A program made the position numbers and the translations under genes. The notes beneath the pieces were generated by a model. The model made no database searches. It was not told the origin of the DNA and saw nothing but the letters and a program-made list of their open reading frames with translations. Positions 42,054-50,778 of a stretch of 64,000 bases of DNA are shown piece by piece; within the stretch, counting starts at the first letter, position 1, and each line of letters begins with the position of its first letter. The stretch spans positions 62,001 through 126,000 of the forward strand of contig NZ_VIYJ01000003.1 in the NCBI RefSeq assembly GCF_008087085.1, written 5' to 3'. The stretch is from Nocardioides rubriscoriae. GTDB lineage: Bacteria; Actinomycetota; Actinomycetes; Propionibacteriales; Nocardioidaceae.

Positions 42054-43117
42054 CACGGCGGGGAGTCCCCGTCGGCGAGCAGGCGCCCGGAGGCAGCGGA
42101 GTCGCGTGCCGCGTGGTGCTGGCGCAGGTAGAGGGTGAGGTCGGCGACGCGGGCCGCGTGATCGGGTTCCTGGCTCAACGGTGCGGGTCCGAGCGCGTGC
42201 CCGACCTCGGTGAGCACCGTCTCGGCCGCCGAGCTCACCACGTGGCGGACCCGGGCGGCCAGCAGCGCCGCGCCGTCGCCCGTCAGGGAGCCGCCCTCGA
42301 CGCCGTCGACCCCGTCCACCAGGCCCGCCGCCTCGGCCAGCACGGCGCGGGCCGAGGTGAGGGCGGCGTCGACGACGCCGAGGTGCATCAGGCCGACCTG
42401 GTCGGGCTCGCGGTCGCGGACCGCGCGGGCCAGTCGGCGCGCGACCCCCACGGCGCCGCCGTACCAGACCGCGGCGACGCCGATGCCGCCCCAGGCGAAG
42501 CCCGGGCGCGAGAGGTACCACCCCGGACCGCCGACCGCGTGGGCGGGAACGGCGCCCATCACCAGGGCCGTCGAGGTGATCGCGGTCAGCCCGCGGGCCG
42601 CCCAGACGCCGTCGTCGCCGGAGACGCCGGGGTGGCTCAGGTCGACCTCGAACAGTCCGCGGCGGGTGGGCTCCACCCACGCGGTCACCAACGCGTGCGA
42701 GACGACGGAGGCCAACGAGCACCAGGGCTTGCGCCCCGTCAGCACCCACCACCCGGGGCCGTCGGCGACCGCCTCGAGGCGCGGTGGCGGGCCCTCGGCG
42801 GCGTAGACCCCCCACGTGCTGCCGGCGGGAGCGGACCCGCCCGCCTCGTGCAGGATCGACACCGCGTCGAGGTGCGGCTCGATCGTCCGGGCCACGGTGA
42901 GGTCCTGCGCCGCCACCGTGGCCAGGACCTCCCAGCGCAGGCGGGTGGCGCCGCTGCCGGGGTCGGGCACCAGGTCGGCGAGGTCGGCGGCCCAGGCGAG
43001 GGCTTCGGCGACGTCCGCGCCGGCCAGTGCCTGCGCCTGCGCGGCGACGTCGGTGAGGAGCGGGTCCGGGGCGCCCCCCGGGGACAGCAGCACCGGGCTC
43101 GCCACGGTGGCCGTCAC
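42050..43117 (-). CDS. Acyl-CoA dehydrogenase-like protein
   Basis: A 355-residue protein with acyl-CoA-dehydrogenase-family character: STWGVYAAEG, GWWVLTGRKPWCSLASVVSHAL (FAD/substrate channel, compare the L-x-G-x-K-x-W/F-I-T-N motif) and an all-helical C-terminal half. The usual catalytic Glu is not obvious in the C-terminal part, so chemistry could differ. It is coupled by GTGA overlaps both to the NAD(P)-binding gene upstream and to the PIG-L/methyltransferase gene downstream. Confidence 0.72.
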   Translation of the reverse strand: MTATVASPVLLSPGGAPDPLLTDVAAQAQALAGADVAEALAWAADLADLVPDPGSGATRLRWEVLATVAAQDLTVARTIEPHLDAVSILHEAGGSAPAGSTWGVYAAEGPPPRLEAVADGPGWWVLTGRKPWCSLASVVSHALVTAWVEPTRRGLFEVDLSHPGVSGDDGVWAARGLTAITSTALVMGAVPAHAVGGPGWYLSRPGFAWGGIGVAAVWYGGAVGVARRLARAVRDREPDQVGLMHLGVVDAALTSARAVLAEAAGLVDGVDGVEGGSLTGDGAALLAARVRHVVSSAAETVLTEVGHALGPAPLSQEPDHAARVADLTLYLRQHHAARDSAASGRLLADGDSPPW

Positions 43118-44088
43118 GCGGGGTCCGTCGCGGCGGCGGACTGCACGTCGCCGCGCACGGACGTGCCGGGGGCACCGTTGCCGTCGCGAGAACGCCGCAG
43201 CGCCTCGGCGACCCCGGTGAAGCGGTAGCCGTCCTCGAGCAGGTCGCGGCGTACGGCGTCCTCGCGGCACACCATGTCGTGGCGCAGGCTCTCGGTCAGC
43301 GACGAGACCTCGGTGACCGGCAGGCCGCTGATGCGCGCGCAGGCCCAGCCGACCAGCCGCTGGGGGACGCCGGGCACCAGGAGCCGTCGACGGCGGAGGC
43401 CGGCGACCTCGGCGTACGCCGCGAGCAGCTCGGGGTAGGAGAGCACCTCGCTGCCGCCGACGTCGTAGTGCCGGTTGGTGCCGGGCGACCCGAGCGCGCG
43501 GACGATGACGTGCACGACGTCCTCGACCGCCACGGGCTGGATCGAGCTGCGCATCCACCGCGGCACCGGGGTCACCAGCGGGATGCGCTCGCTGAGCCGC
43601 CGCAGCAGCTCGTAGGACGTCGACCCGGCGCCGATGACCATCGAGGCCCGCAGCACGACCGCGGGCACGGGGCCGTCGAGGAAGACCTCCTCGACCTCCA
43701 GGCGCGAGCGCAGGTGGTCGGAGAGGTCGCCGTGGGGCACCAGTCCCGAGAGGTAGACGACCTGGCCGACCCCGGCGTCGGCGCACGCGGCGGCGACCCG
43801 CTGGGCCGCCTCGCGGTCCTGGCGCACGAAGTCCTCGGACTCCATCGAGTGCACGAGGTAGACGACGGTGTCGACGTCCCGCACGGCGCGGGCGACGAGG
43901 TCGTCGTCGGTGACGTCGAACGCGCGCGTCTCCACGTCGTCGGCCCACGGGTAGTCGTCGGTGCTCGCGGTGTCACGGCTCGCGGCCACCACCCGGTGAC
44001 CTGCCTCGACCAGGGCCGGCACCAGGCGCGAGCCCACGTAGCCGGTCGCGCCGGTGACCAGCACCGTCCTGCCGTCTCCCGCGTCCAC
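43114..44088 (-). CDS. NAD(P)H-binding extended-SDR / NmrA-like protein
   Basis: A 324-residue protein: VLVTGATGYVGSRLVPALVEAGHRV, D-T-V-V-Y-L-V-H-S-M, VYLSGLVPHG, and VLRASMVIGAGSTSYELLRR. These are extended-SDR / NAD(P)H-binding family motifs; the active-site Tyr-x-x-x-Lys is not conserved in the usual place, so it could be a regulatory or non-canonical reductase. First gene of a three-gene overlapping operon. Start at a GTG (44088). Confidence 0.8.
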   Translation of the reverse strand: MDAGDGRTVLVTGATGYVGSRLVPALVEAGHRVVAASRDTASTDDYPWADDVETRAFDVTDDDLVARAVRDVDTVVYLVHSMESEDFVRQDREAAQRVAAACADAGVGQVVYLSGLVPHGDLSDHLRSRLEVEEVFLDGPVPAVVLRASMVIGAGSTSYELLRRLSERIPLVTPVPRWMRSSIQPVAVEDVVHVIVRALGSPGTNRHYDVGGSEVLSYPELLAAYAEVAGLRRRRLLVPGVPQRLVGWACARISGLPVTEVSSLTESLRHDMVCREDAVRRDLLEDGYRFTGVAEALRRSRDGNGAPGTSVRGDVQSAAATDPA

Positions 44089-44252
44089 ACGTCTCCCCTG
44101 TCGTCGTCCGGTCGTTGTCGTCGAGCACGTCCTGGCAACCTACGACGTCGCGCCCGCAACGCGGCTTCCGTCACCCGGGCAGGTGGTGCGTCGAACTCCC
44201 TCGAGCGGGTGACCGAGGAGGACCGGCACGCCACGGCCGCTACGTTCGCTGC

Positions 44253-44966
44253 ATGGCCAGCGACCCGACCGACACCGTCGAGGTGGTCCACGTCGTGGTG
44301 CCGGCCCACGACGAGGCGCAGCTGCTTCCGGCGGCCCTCGACTCCCTGACCGCGGCGCTCGAGCACGTCCGCGACGCGACCGCCGGGGTGACCGCGCGGC
44401 TCACCGTCGTCCTCGACGCCTGCACCGACGACAGCGCCCAGGTCTGCGCGGGTCGCGACGTCGACGTCGTCGTGACCGCGGCCGGCAACGTCGGCGCCGC
44501 CCGGGCCGCCGGCACCACCCGTGCGGCCGCGCTGGCCGCAGCGGACGCCGTCGCCCCCGCCGCGACCTGGATCGCCTGCACCGACGGGGACTCCCGGGTG
44601 CCGGTCGACTGGCTCACCGACCAGCTCGCGGTGGCCCGGGCCGGTGCCGACGTCGTCCTGGGGCGCGTCGAGCCCGACGACACCGCCGCCGCCGCGGTCG
44701 TCGCCGCGTGGCACGCGCTGCACGACGACGGCCGCGTGGGCGTGCACGGGGCGCACCTCGGATTCCGGCTGTCCGCGTACGACGCCGCCGGCGGTTGGGC
44801 GCACCTCGCCGACCGCGAGGACCTCGACCTCTACCGGCGACTCCTCGCCACGGGCGCCCGCTACGGCGCGGCGACCCGGCCGGTGCTCACCTCCTCGCGC
44901 CTGCAGGGTCGCGTCTCCGGCGGCTTCGCGGCCTTCCTCGCCACCCTGGACCGGCCCGCTCCCTGA
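44253..44966 (+). CDS. GT2-family glycosyltransferase
   Basis: A 237-residue GT-A protein: VVHVVVPAHDEAQLLPAALDSL, V-V-L-D-A-C-T-D-D-S-A (acidic donor motif), GNVGAARAAGTTRA, and W-I-A-C-T-D-G-D-S-R-V-P. Divergent from the PIG-L/acyl-CoA-dehydrogenase-like/NAD(P) operon and probably part of the same pathway: glycosyl transfer, deacetylation and methylation. TACGTT lies 6 nt before ATG (44241-44246), leaderless type. Confidence 0.83.
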   Translation: MASDPTDTVEVVHVVVPAHDEAQLLPAALDSLTAALEHVRDATAGVTARLTVVLDACTDDSAQVCAGRDVDVVVTAAGNVGAARAAGTTRAAALAAADAVAPAATWIACTDGDSRVPVDWLTDQLAVARAGADVVLGRVEPDDTAAAAVVAAWHALHDDGRVGVHGAHLGFRLSAYDAAGGWAHLADREDLDLYRRLLATGARYGAATRPVLTSSRLQGRVSGGFAAFLATLDRPAP

Positions 44967-45152
44967 CGATCACCCGCGCGGATGGGGGTCCTCGCGCCGC
45001 CGGGCCCCTAACGTGGAGGAACGGGATGCGCCCCATCGGGCCCCGTTCCACTGAATTCTCGGCTGCCGTCCATCGGCCCTTCTGGACCACCGCGTGACGC
45101 CGTCGTCGCGCCGTCCGTCTTCCCCTGCGCCCATCGGAGGCCTATCACCGTC

Positions 45153-45983
45153 ATGTCCCTGAGCATCCTCGCGCGTCCCTGCGTCACCGATCGAGCCGAG
45201 CGGGCCGACAGCACCCGCGAGCTGCTGCACCGCGCCCGGCAGACCGCCGACGAGCAGGAGCGTCAGGACCTCCGGAGCGAGGTCGTCGTGCTCAACCGGC
45301 GCATCGCCGACGCGGTGGCCTCCCGCTACCGCGACCGCGGCGTCCCGATCGAGGACCTGCAGCAGGCGGCGTACGAGGGTCTGGTCAAGGCTGTGCACCG
45401 CTACGACCCGACCCAGGCCGAGGACTTGCTGACCTTCGCAGTGCCGACGATCAGGGGCGAGGTGCAGCACCACTTCCGCGACCGGTCGTGGATGGTGCGC
45501 CCGCCGCGCCGGGTGCAGGAGCTGCAGGCCCGGGCCACCCACGCGACCGTCGAGCTGCGCCGCGAGGTCGGCCGCGAGCCGACCGACACCGAGGTGCGCG
45601 ACCGGCTCGGCATCGACGCCGCCGAGTACGCCGAGGTCGTCACGGCCTTCGGCTGCTTCAACCCGCCGTCGCTCGACCGTCCGCTCGGTGAGGAGGGGTC
45701 GGCCACGATGGGCGACCTGCTCGTCGACGGTCGCAGCGCGCACGACGCCGTCGAGGCACGCTGCCTGGTCGGACCGGCGATGAGCCGGCTGGCCCTGCGC
45801 GACCGTCAGGTGCTGTTCCTGCGGTTCTACGAGGAGCGCAGCCAGCGTGAGATCGGGGTCGAGCTCGGCCTCACCCAGGCCCAGGTCTCGCGCATCCTCG
45901 AGCGCGTGCTGCGCACGCTGCGCCGAACCGTCGGGACCGACGAGACCCAGGCCACGGCCGGCACACAGCGGCGTACGGCCTGA
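45153..45983 (+). CDS. SigB/SigF-type RNA polymerase sigma factor
   Basis: A 276-residue sigma-70 protein lacking region 1.1. Region 2 is I-E-D-L-Q-Q-A-A-Y-E-G-L-V-K-A-V-H-R-Y-D then T-F-A-V-P-T-I-R-G-E-V; region 3 is R-V-Q-E-L-Q-A; region 4 is L-F-L-R-F-Y-E-E-R-S-Q-R-E-I-G-V-E-L-G-L-T-Q-A-Q-V-S-R. This combination is that of the general-stress SigB/F/G group, normally controlled by an anti-sigma/anti-anti-sigma switch; no anti-sigma gene is next to it. CGGAGG at 45135-45140 is a likely ribosome-binding site. Confidence 0.9.
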   Translation: MSLSILARPCVTDRAERADSTRELLHRARQTADEQERQDLRSEVVVLNRRIADAVASRYRDRGVPIEDLQQAAYEGLVKAVHRYDPTQAEDLLTFAVPTIRGEVQHHFRDRSWMVRPPRRVQELQARATHATVELRREVGREPTDTEVRDRLGIDAAEYAEVVTAFGCFNPPSLDRPLGEEGSATMGDLLVDGRSAHDAVEARCLVGPAMSRLALRDRQVLFLRFYEERSQREIGVELGLTQAQVSRILERVLRTLRRTVGTDETQATAGTQRRTA

Positions 45984-46004
45984 GCCGCTCCTTGCCGGCG
46001 CTCC

Positions 46005-47813
46005 TCAGCCGTGCAGGGGCTCGCGCTGCGCTGCCGGGCCCACGCCCGCGGCCCGCAGCAGCGCGGCCGGGCCGGGGTGGTCGGCGAGGTCCCCGACCGG
46101 CACCGGCAGCGGCACCGACCAGTTGTCCCGCTCCTGCGGCGTCGTGCCCGGCACGTTGGGACGGCGCTGCTCGCCCACCGCGTCCTCGAGCGAGAACGAC
46201 AGCAGCAGCGACGGGGCCCGGCCGAGCTGGGCGTACGCCGCCGCCACGGCCTCCTGAGCCGACGCGTCGTCGGCCAGCCCGTCGCGCTGCAGCTGAGCGC
46301 GCAGGTGGTCGGCGCCGGCCCGTACGTCGGCCTCGGCCTGGTCCGACGAGGCCAGCTGGTCGTCGACGTCGGAGCCGTTCCACAGCCCGGTGACCGTCGG
46401 CAGGTCGTGGGTGGTCACCGTGGCCAGCGACCCGGCCGGCCAGGTCGCGGGGTCGTCGTCCTCGAACCACAGCACGCGATAGCTCAGGATGCCGCGCTCG
46501 GCGAGCGCCTCGGTCACGCCATCCTCGACGGTGCCGAGGTCCTCGCCGACCACGACGGCCTCGGCACGGTGCGACTCGAGACAGACGATGTCGAGCAGGT
46601 CGTCGGCCGGGTAGCGCACGTAGCAGCCCTCCTGCGGCCCGGCGCCCTGCGGGATCCACCACAGACGGAACAGGCCCATCACGTGGTCGATCCGCAGCCC
46701 ACCGGCGCCGGCGATGGTCGCGCGCACCGACTGCACGAACGGCTCGTAGTCGGCCGCCCGCAGCCGCCACGGCACGAACGGCGGCGAGCCCCAGTCCTGA
46801 CCGACGCTGTTGAGCGCGTCGGGCGGGCAGCCCACGGTGATGCCGTCGGCCATCACGCCCTGCCAGGCCCACGCGTCGGCGCCGCCGCCGGACACCCCGA
46901 TCGGCAGGTCCTGCACGACCGTCAGGTCGCCGGTGGCCTCGCGCAGCTGCTCCGACAGCAGCCACTGCAGCCAGGCGTGGAACGTGACGTCGTCGGCGCG
47001 CTCCTCGGCGAGGCGTCGTACGGCGTCGCCGTGCGGGTCGTGCAGCTCGGCCGGCCACTCGTGCCAGTCGCCGCCGTGCTCCTGCGCGAGGACCATCCAG
47101 GTGGCGAACTCCTCCAACGGCCGGCCCACGTCGGCCCGCCAGGCGTCGAAGGCCGTGTCGTCGTCGCGCGCGGTGAAGGCCTCGCGCAGCACCCGCAGCT
47201 TGTGGGTCCAGGCCGTGTCGCGGTCGATGCCGTCGACCGGCACCGCCGGGGCCTCGTCGACGTGCAGGTAGACGGGGTTGCGGAAGCGCCGCGTCGCCGG
47301 CAGGTAGGGGCTGGCCTCCAGCGGCAGCACCGGTGCCACCGCGTGCAGCGGGTTGACCACCAGGAACCCACCGCCCAGCGACTCGGTCCATTCCCGCAGC
47401 GCCCGCAGGTCGGCGAGGTCGCCGACGCCGGCGCTGCCGGCCGAGCGCGCGGCGTACAGCTGGACGGCCCAGCCCCACCGTTGCTCCGGGGGCACCCAGC
47501 AGCGTCCGGGGGAGACCACCAGCCGGCGCTCTGGGGCGTCGTCGTCGGGCACCAGCACGTGGTAGCCGAACGGGAGGTCATCGGGCACGACGTCATCGAG
47601 GCGCGCGCTGCCGCCGTCCTCGAGCCGCACCTCGCCCGCCAGTCCCGTACGCCGCCCGCGTCGCGTCACGAGCGGAGCGGTGCGCTCGAGGTCGGCCGGG
47701 GGCTCGCCCATCACCGCCAGCACCCGCTCGACCGTGGCGTCGGGGACCCGCTGGGGCTGGTCGTCGGCGTCGGTCCAGTCCTGCTGGACGACCTGCTGCG
47801 GTGTGTCGCTCAC
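46005..47813 (-). CDS. malQ: 4-alpha-glucanotransferase (amylomaltase, GH77)
   Basis: A 602-residue enzyme. An N-terminal beta-rich domain of about 130 residues is followed by the GH77 barrel: W-A-V-Q-L-Y-A-A-R-S, G-L-R-I-D-H-V-M-G-L (Asp nucleophile), VVVGEDLGTVEDGV (Glu acid/base), and VTTHDLPTVTG (transition-state Asp). It transfers alpha-1,4-glucan segments in glycogen/maltodextrin metabolism in the cytoplasm. It complements the glucoamylase-type gene at the start of the window though unlinked. Confidence 0.93.
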   Translation of the reverse strand: MSDTPQQVVQQDWTDADDQPQRVPDATVERVLAVMGEPPADLERTAPLVTRRGRRTGLAGEVRLEDGGSARLDDVVPDDLPFGYHVLVPDDDAPERRLVVSPGRCWVPPEQRWGWAVQLYAARSAGSAGVGDLADLRALREWTESLGGGFLVVNPLHAVAPVLPLEASPYLPATRRFRNPVYLHVDEAPAVPVDGIDRDTAWTHKLRVLREAFTARDDDTAFDAWRADVGRPLEEFATWMVLAQEHGGDWHEWPAELHDPHGDAVRRLAEERADDVTFHAWLQWLLSEQLREATGDLTVVQDLPIGVSGGGADAWAWQGVMADGITVGCPPDALNSVGQDWGSPPFVPWRLRAADYEPFVQSVRATIAGAGGLRIDHVMGLFRLWWIPQGAGPQEGCYVRYPADDLLDIVCLESHRAEAVVVGEDLGTVEDGVTEALAERGILSYRVLWFEDDDPATWPAGSLATVTTHDLPTVTGLWNGSDVDDQLASSDQAEADVRAGADHLRAQLQRDGLADDASAQEAVAAAYAQLGRAPSLLLSFSLEDAVGEQRRPNVPGTTPQERDNWSVPLPVPVGDLADHPGPAALLRAAGVGPAAQREPLHG

Positions 47814-47819
47814 GCGCCA

Positions 47820-48165
47820 TGGCTACCACGTGGCCGTGGCGGCCTCCTCCACCACCGTGGGGCCCGGTCGTCGTACGACGTCACGGCACGGTGGTCGAGG
47901 AGGTCGCCTGCCGACCGCAGCCGGCGCATCCGACCCGATCCCACGGTGGTCGAGGAGGTCGCCCGCGACCGTCTCGAGACCCGCTCACCGCAGCGGGTCT
48001 GGGTGACTTGGTCTGCACCCTGCGGCTGGGTGGTTTCGTGACGGCCGCGGGCGGCCTCCTCAACCTCCGTGTGGTGCAGCCTGCTCCGACCAGACGGTGG
48101 GGTGAGGACCGCTGGGCGTGCCGGTGACCCCGCCGTGGTGGTGCTGGGCGGGGTCATCGGGGCGG
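47820..48165. repeat. Non-coding repeat block beside HNH cassette 2
   Basis: No gene seen. Repeat units related to 35.2-35.5 kb lie at 47888-47917 and 47941-47981 (CCACGGTGGTCGAGGAGGTC type), and the GGTGGTTTCGTGACGGCC unit at 48029-48074. From about 48003 rightwards the sequence is a near-identical copy of 35428 onward. Confidence 0.8.
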
Positions 48166-49434
48166 TCAGGGTCGTCGACGGGGTGGACGGGGTGGGCGGA
48201 GTGGTGGGGGTCTGCGGTCGACGAGGTAGGTGGCGCCGGTGGGGCTGGTCCAGTGGTAGAGCCCGGGGCGCAGCATGACGTAGCGCCACCGGGAGTGGGT
48301 CTTGGCGCGGTGGTGTCTGCGGCACAGCATCGCGAGGTTGTGCGCTGACGTGGGTCCGCCGGCGGTGAACGGGATGATGTGGTCGAGGTCGACCCGGCGT
48401 CGGGTGCAGCCGGGGAACACACAGGTGTGGTCCCTGAGGCGTACGAGCTCACGGATCGCGTCGGTGGGCTCGTAGGCCTCGGTCGAGGGGTCGGCGGCGA
48501 GGTCGACGACCGGTTTGACGGTGACCTTGGTACCCGCTTGCTGGCACCAGGCGCGGATCTGCTCGACCAGCACCGGGGACCGGGTGTTGTCGAGGAACCA
48601 GGGCAGGTCGGGGTGCTCGGCGTCGAGGTGGGCGTAGAGCGTGATCCCACGACCGGTGCCACCGGTGATCTCACCGGTGAGGAGGTCCAGGGCGAGCTGG
48701 TGGCGGCCCATCTCACCCAGGGCCTGGGAGCGGCGTACGTCCAGGGTCTCGGTGGACCCGAGGTCGGCCAACGCCTGGGCGCCGTTCTTCAGGGCGGCTT
48801 CCAGGTCGATCGCATCAGCCAGGTCCAGGGTCGCGGTCATCTCCACGGTCCCTGACGTCGACGCGTCGCCGAGGTGGACGTCGGCGTGACGGTTCTCGGC
48901 GGCCTTCTTGCGGCGGCGTTCGGCTTCGTCGGGGTCGTGCTTGGCGCGGGCGGCGTCGACGGCGCGGTCGACCTGGGCCCAGGAGCAGGTGCGCAGGAAG
49001 GGGGCGATGTCCTTGTCGACCTCGGCTGCACCTAGGACAGGGAGGTCGGTGGTGTGCTCGGCGACCCGGAACGCCTTCCAGACCGGGACCTCGAGCTTGA
49101 CGACGCGGGCGTAGAGCCTGGGCAACCGGTAGCGCAGCTCCAACGCTCTGCCCAGGTAGGCCAGACCACCGTCGGTGGACATGCCCAGCGACAGGGCGAG
49201 GTCGAGGGCGGCGTACTCGCCGATCACGGGGCACCCGGGGCCGCCCAGGTGCAGGGCCGGTTCTTCCATCGGGTCCAACAACACCGCGGTCTCGGACTCG
49301 TCGGCGGTGTTGACCATCGCCCAGTCCAGGACCGCGTTGAGCTTGGCGACCTGCACCCTGGACTCGTCGTCGCGGTGCGCGCGCACGGACTCCAGCAGCG
49401 GGTCGCTGCTGGGGGTCCGGGTGCGGGTGCTCAT
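48166..49434 (-). CDS. DUF222/HNH endonuclease-family protein, cassette 2
   Basis: A 422-residue protein, nearly identical to the one at 35591, with scattered substitutions (for example LNAVLDWAMVNTADESETAV versus LTAVLDWAAVNTADESETAA). The HNH core HTCVFPGCTRRRVDLDHIIP and NLAMLCRRHHRAKT is intact. A shorter Pro/Arg C-terminus is the main length difference. The leaderless -10 TAGAAT (49446-49441) lies 6 nt before the ATG. The extent of identity includes about 200 bp downstream and the promoter, so the whole cassette was duplicated or gene-converted recently. Confidence 0.88.
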   Translation of the reverse strand: MSTRTRTPSSDPLLESVRAHRDDESRVQVAKLNAVLDWAMVNTADESETAVLLDPMEEPALHLGGPGCPVIGEYAALDLALSLGMSTDGGLAYLGRALELRYRLPRLYARVVKLEVPVWKAFRVAEHTTDLPVLGAAEVDKDIAPFLRTCSWAQVDRAVDAARAKHDPDEAERRRKKAAENRHADVHLGDASTSGTVEMTATLDLADAIDLEAALKNGAQALADLGSTETLDVRRSQALGEMGRHQLALDLLTGEITGGTGRGITLYAHLDAEHPDLPWFLDNTRSPVLVEQIRAWCQQAGTKVTVKPVVDLAADPSTEAYEPTDAIRELVRLRDHTCVFPGCTRRRVDLDHIIPFTAGGPTSAHNLAMLCRRHHRAKTHSRWRYVMLRPGLYHWTSPTGATYLVDRRPPPLRPPRPPRRRP

Positions 49435-49440
49435 GGATTC

Positions 49441-49466
49441 ATTCTACGCCCGACGGCATATATTCG
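49441..49466 (-). promoter_or_regulatory. Promoter of HNH cassette 2
   Basis: TAGAAT at 49446-49441 on the minus strand with the shared upstream TTCGAATATA element. Same arrangement as at 36875-36900. Confidence 0.5.
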
Positions 49467-49516
49467 AAAGTGTGAGCGACGAATTTGTGGATGAGTATTC
49501 GGGGGTAGGTGGGGGC

Positions 49517-49566
49517 GGTGGGTCTCGTGACGGTCGCTAGCGCGACCTCCTCGACCACCGTGGGGT
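49517..49566 (+). repeat. 50-bp HNH-associated repeat, tandem copy 1
   Basis: Begins GGTGGGTCTCGTGACGGTC and ends CTCGACCACCGTGGGGT. Internal GGTCGC TAG CGCGACC arms suggest a hairpin. Differs by one base from the copy 73 bp downstream. Confidence 0.75.
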
Positions 49567-49589
49567 CGGGTCGTCGTACGGCCTCGCCC

Positions 49590-49639
49590 GGTGGGTCTCG
49601 TGACGGTCGCTAGCGCGACCTCCTCAACCACCGTGGGGT
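49590..49639 (+). repeat. 50-bp HNH-associated repeat, tandem copy 2
   Basis: Identical to the previous copy except CTCAACCACC for CTCGACCACC. Both are inverted relative to the units at 47888-47981, so HNH cassette 2 is bracketed by inverted repeats like cassette 1. Confidence 0.75.
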
Positions 49640-49676
49640 GACGGTGGGTGGCGCGACATCCTCGACCGCGGACCCC

Positions 49677-50672
49677 TCAGGCGAGCCCCGGCACCAGCCG
49701 ACGCACCGTGCCGGTCGCGCGGGTGACCACCCGGGCCAGCGCCGAGACCGGGTCGTGCGAGGAGGCGTCGTCGTCGAAGGGTCCGTGGGCGCCGGCGTCG
49801 TGCTCGGCGTCCAGCGGGTCGAACAGGTTGTGCGCGTCGGTCGGGTGGGTGACCTGGTCGGTCTGCTGCCCGTCCACCCCGGTCCGGGCCAGGTAGCGGT
49901 CGAGGAACCACGGGGCGACCCGGTTGCCGAGCACCGTGTAGACCGTGGCGACGCCGACCCACGAGTTGCGACGGGGGTGCTCGGCGGCGAATCGGATGGC
50001 GCGGGCGCACACCTCGGGTTGCACCAGCGGCGGCACCGGCATCGGGTGCCCGGGCATCTTGTTGAGGTTCCAGGTGAACTGTGGGGTGTTGACCCCGGGG
50101 AGCGTGACCAGGTCGACGGTGACCGCGCTGCCGGTCGCCCGCAGCTCGGTCCGCACCGACTCGGTGAGGCCCTTGGTCGCGTGCTTGGCGCCACAGTAGG
50201 CCGACTGCAGCGGGATCGACCGGTGGGCCAACGACGAGGACACGTTGACGATCGCGCCCCGGTCGCGAGGTCGCATCACCGACAGCGCCGCGCGTACGCC
50301 GTTGACCTGGCCGCCGTAGGTGACCGCGGTGATGCGGTCGAACTCCTCGACGGAGGTGTCCCAGAAGTAGCTCAGCGCGCCGACGAACGCGTTGTTGACC
50401 CAGACGTCGATCGCGCCGAGCTCGGCCTCGACCCGGTGGGCTGCACGCTCGACCGCCGCGGTGTCGGCGACGTCGACCGCCAGCGCCAGGCAGCGGCGTC
50501 CGAGCGCCTCCACCTCGGCGCGCGCACCGTCCAGGCCGGCCTGCCCGCGGGCCAGCACCGCCACGTCGTAGCCGGCCTCGGCGAACTCGCGCACCGAGGC
50601 CCGTCCGATGCCGGCGGTGCCCCCGGTGACGACGACGACGGGGGCGGTGGTCTGGGAGGACGAGGAGGACAT
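49677..50672 (-). CDS. SDR-family oxidoreductase
   Basis: A 331-residue SDR: VVVVTGGTAGIGRASV, D-V-W-V-N-N-A-F-V-G (N-N-A-G equivalent), IVNVSSSLAHRSIP and S-A-Y-C-G-A-K-H (catalytic Tyr/Lys). The C-terminal 100 residues (TVLGNRVAPWFLDRYLARTG) are typical of a subgroup of actinobacterial SDRs annotated only as 'SDR family'. The Met preceding SSSSSQ was chosen over one 13 codons upstream. Substrate unknown. Confidence 0.82.
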   Translation of the reverse strand: MSSSSSQTTAPVVVVTGGTAGIGRASVREFAEAGYDVAVLARGQAGLDGARAEVEALGRRCLALAVDVADTAAVERAAHRVEAELGAIDVWVNNAFVGALSYFWDTSVEEFDRITAVTYGGQVNGVRAALSVMRPRDRGAIVNVSSSLAHRSIPLQSAYCGAKHATKGLTESVRTELRATGSAVTVDLVTLPGVNTPQFTWNLNKMPGHPMPVPPLVQPEVCARAIRFAAEHPRRNSWVGVATVYTVLGNRVAPWFLDRYLARTGVDGQQTDQVTHPTDAHNLFDPLDAEHDAGAHGPFDDDASSHDPVSALARVVTRATGTVRRLVPGLA

Positions 50673-50778
50673 GCCTCCACTGTCACCGCAGGCCCGACCG
50701 CCCGGGACCACCCCGTGGGACCCCCGGGAGCGTGGGGACGCTCACCCGCCGTCGGTCGCTCGTCCCTAGGATGGCGCC

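Noticed and set aside
49517..49639. CRISPR array
   Set aside because: Only two repeats of 50 bp with one 23-bp gap, no cas genes, and the units occur as dispersed elements elsewhere.
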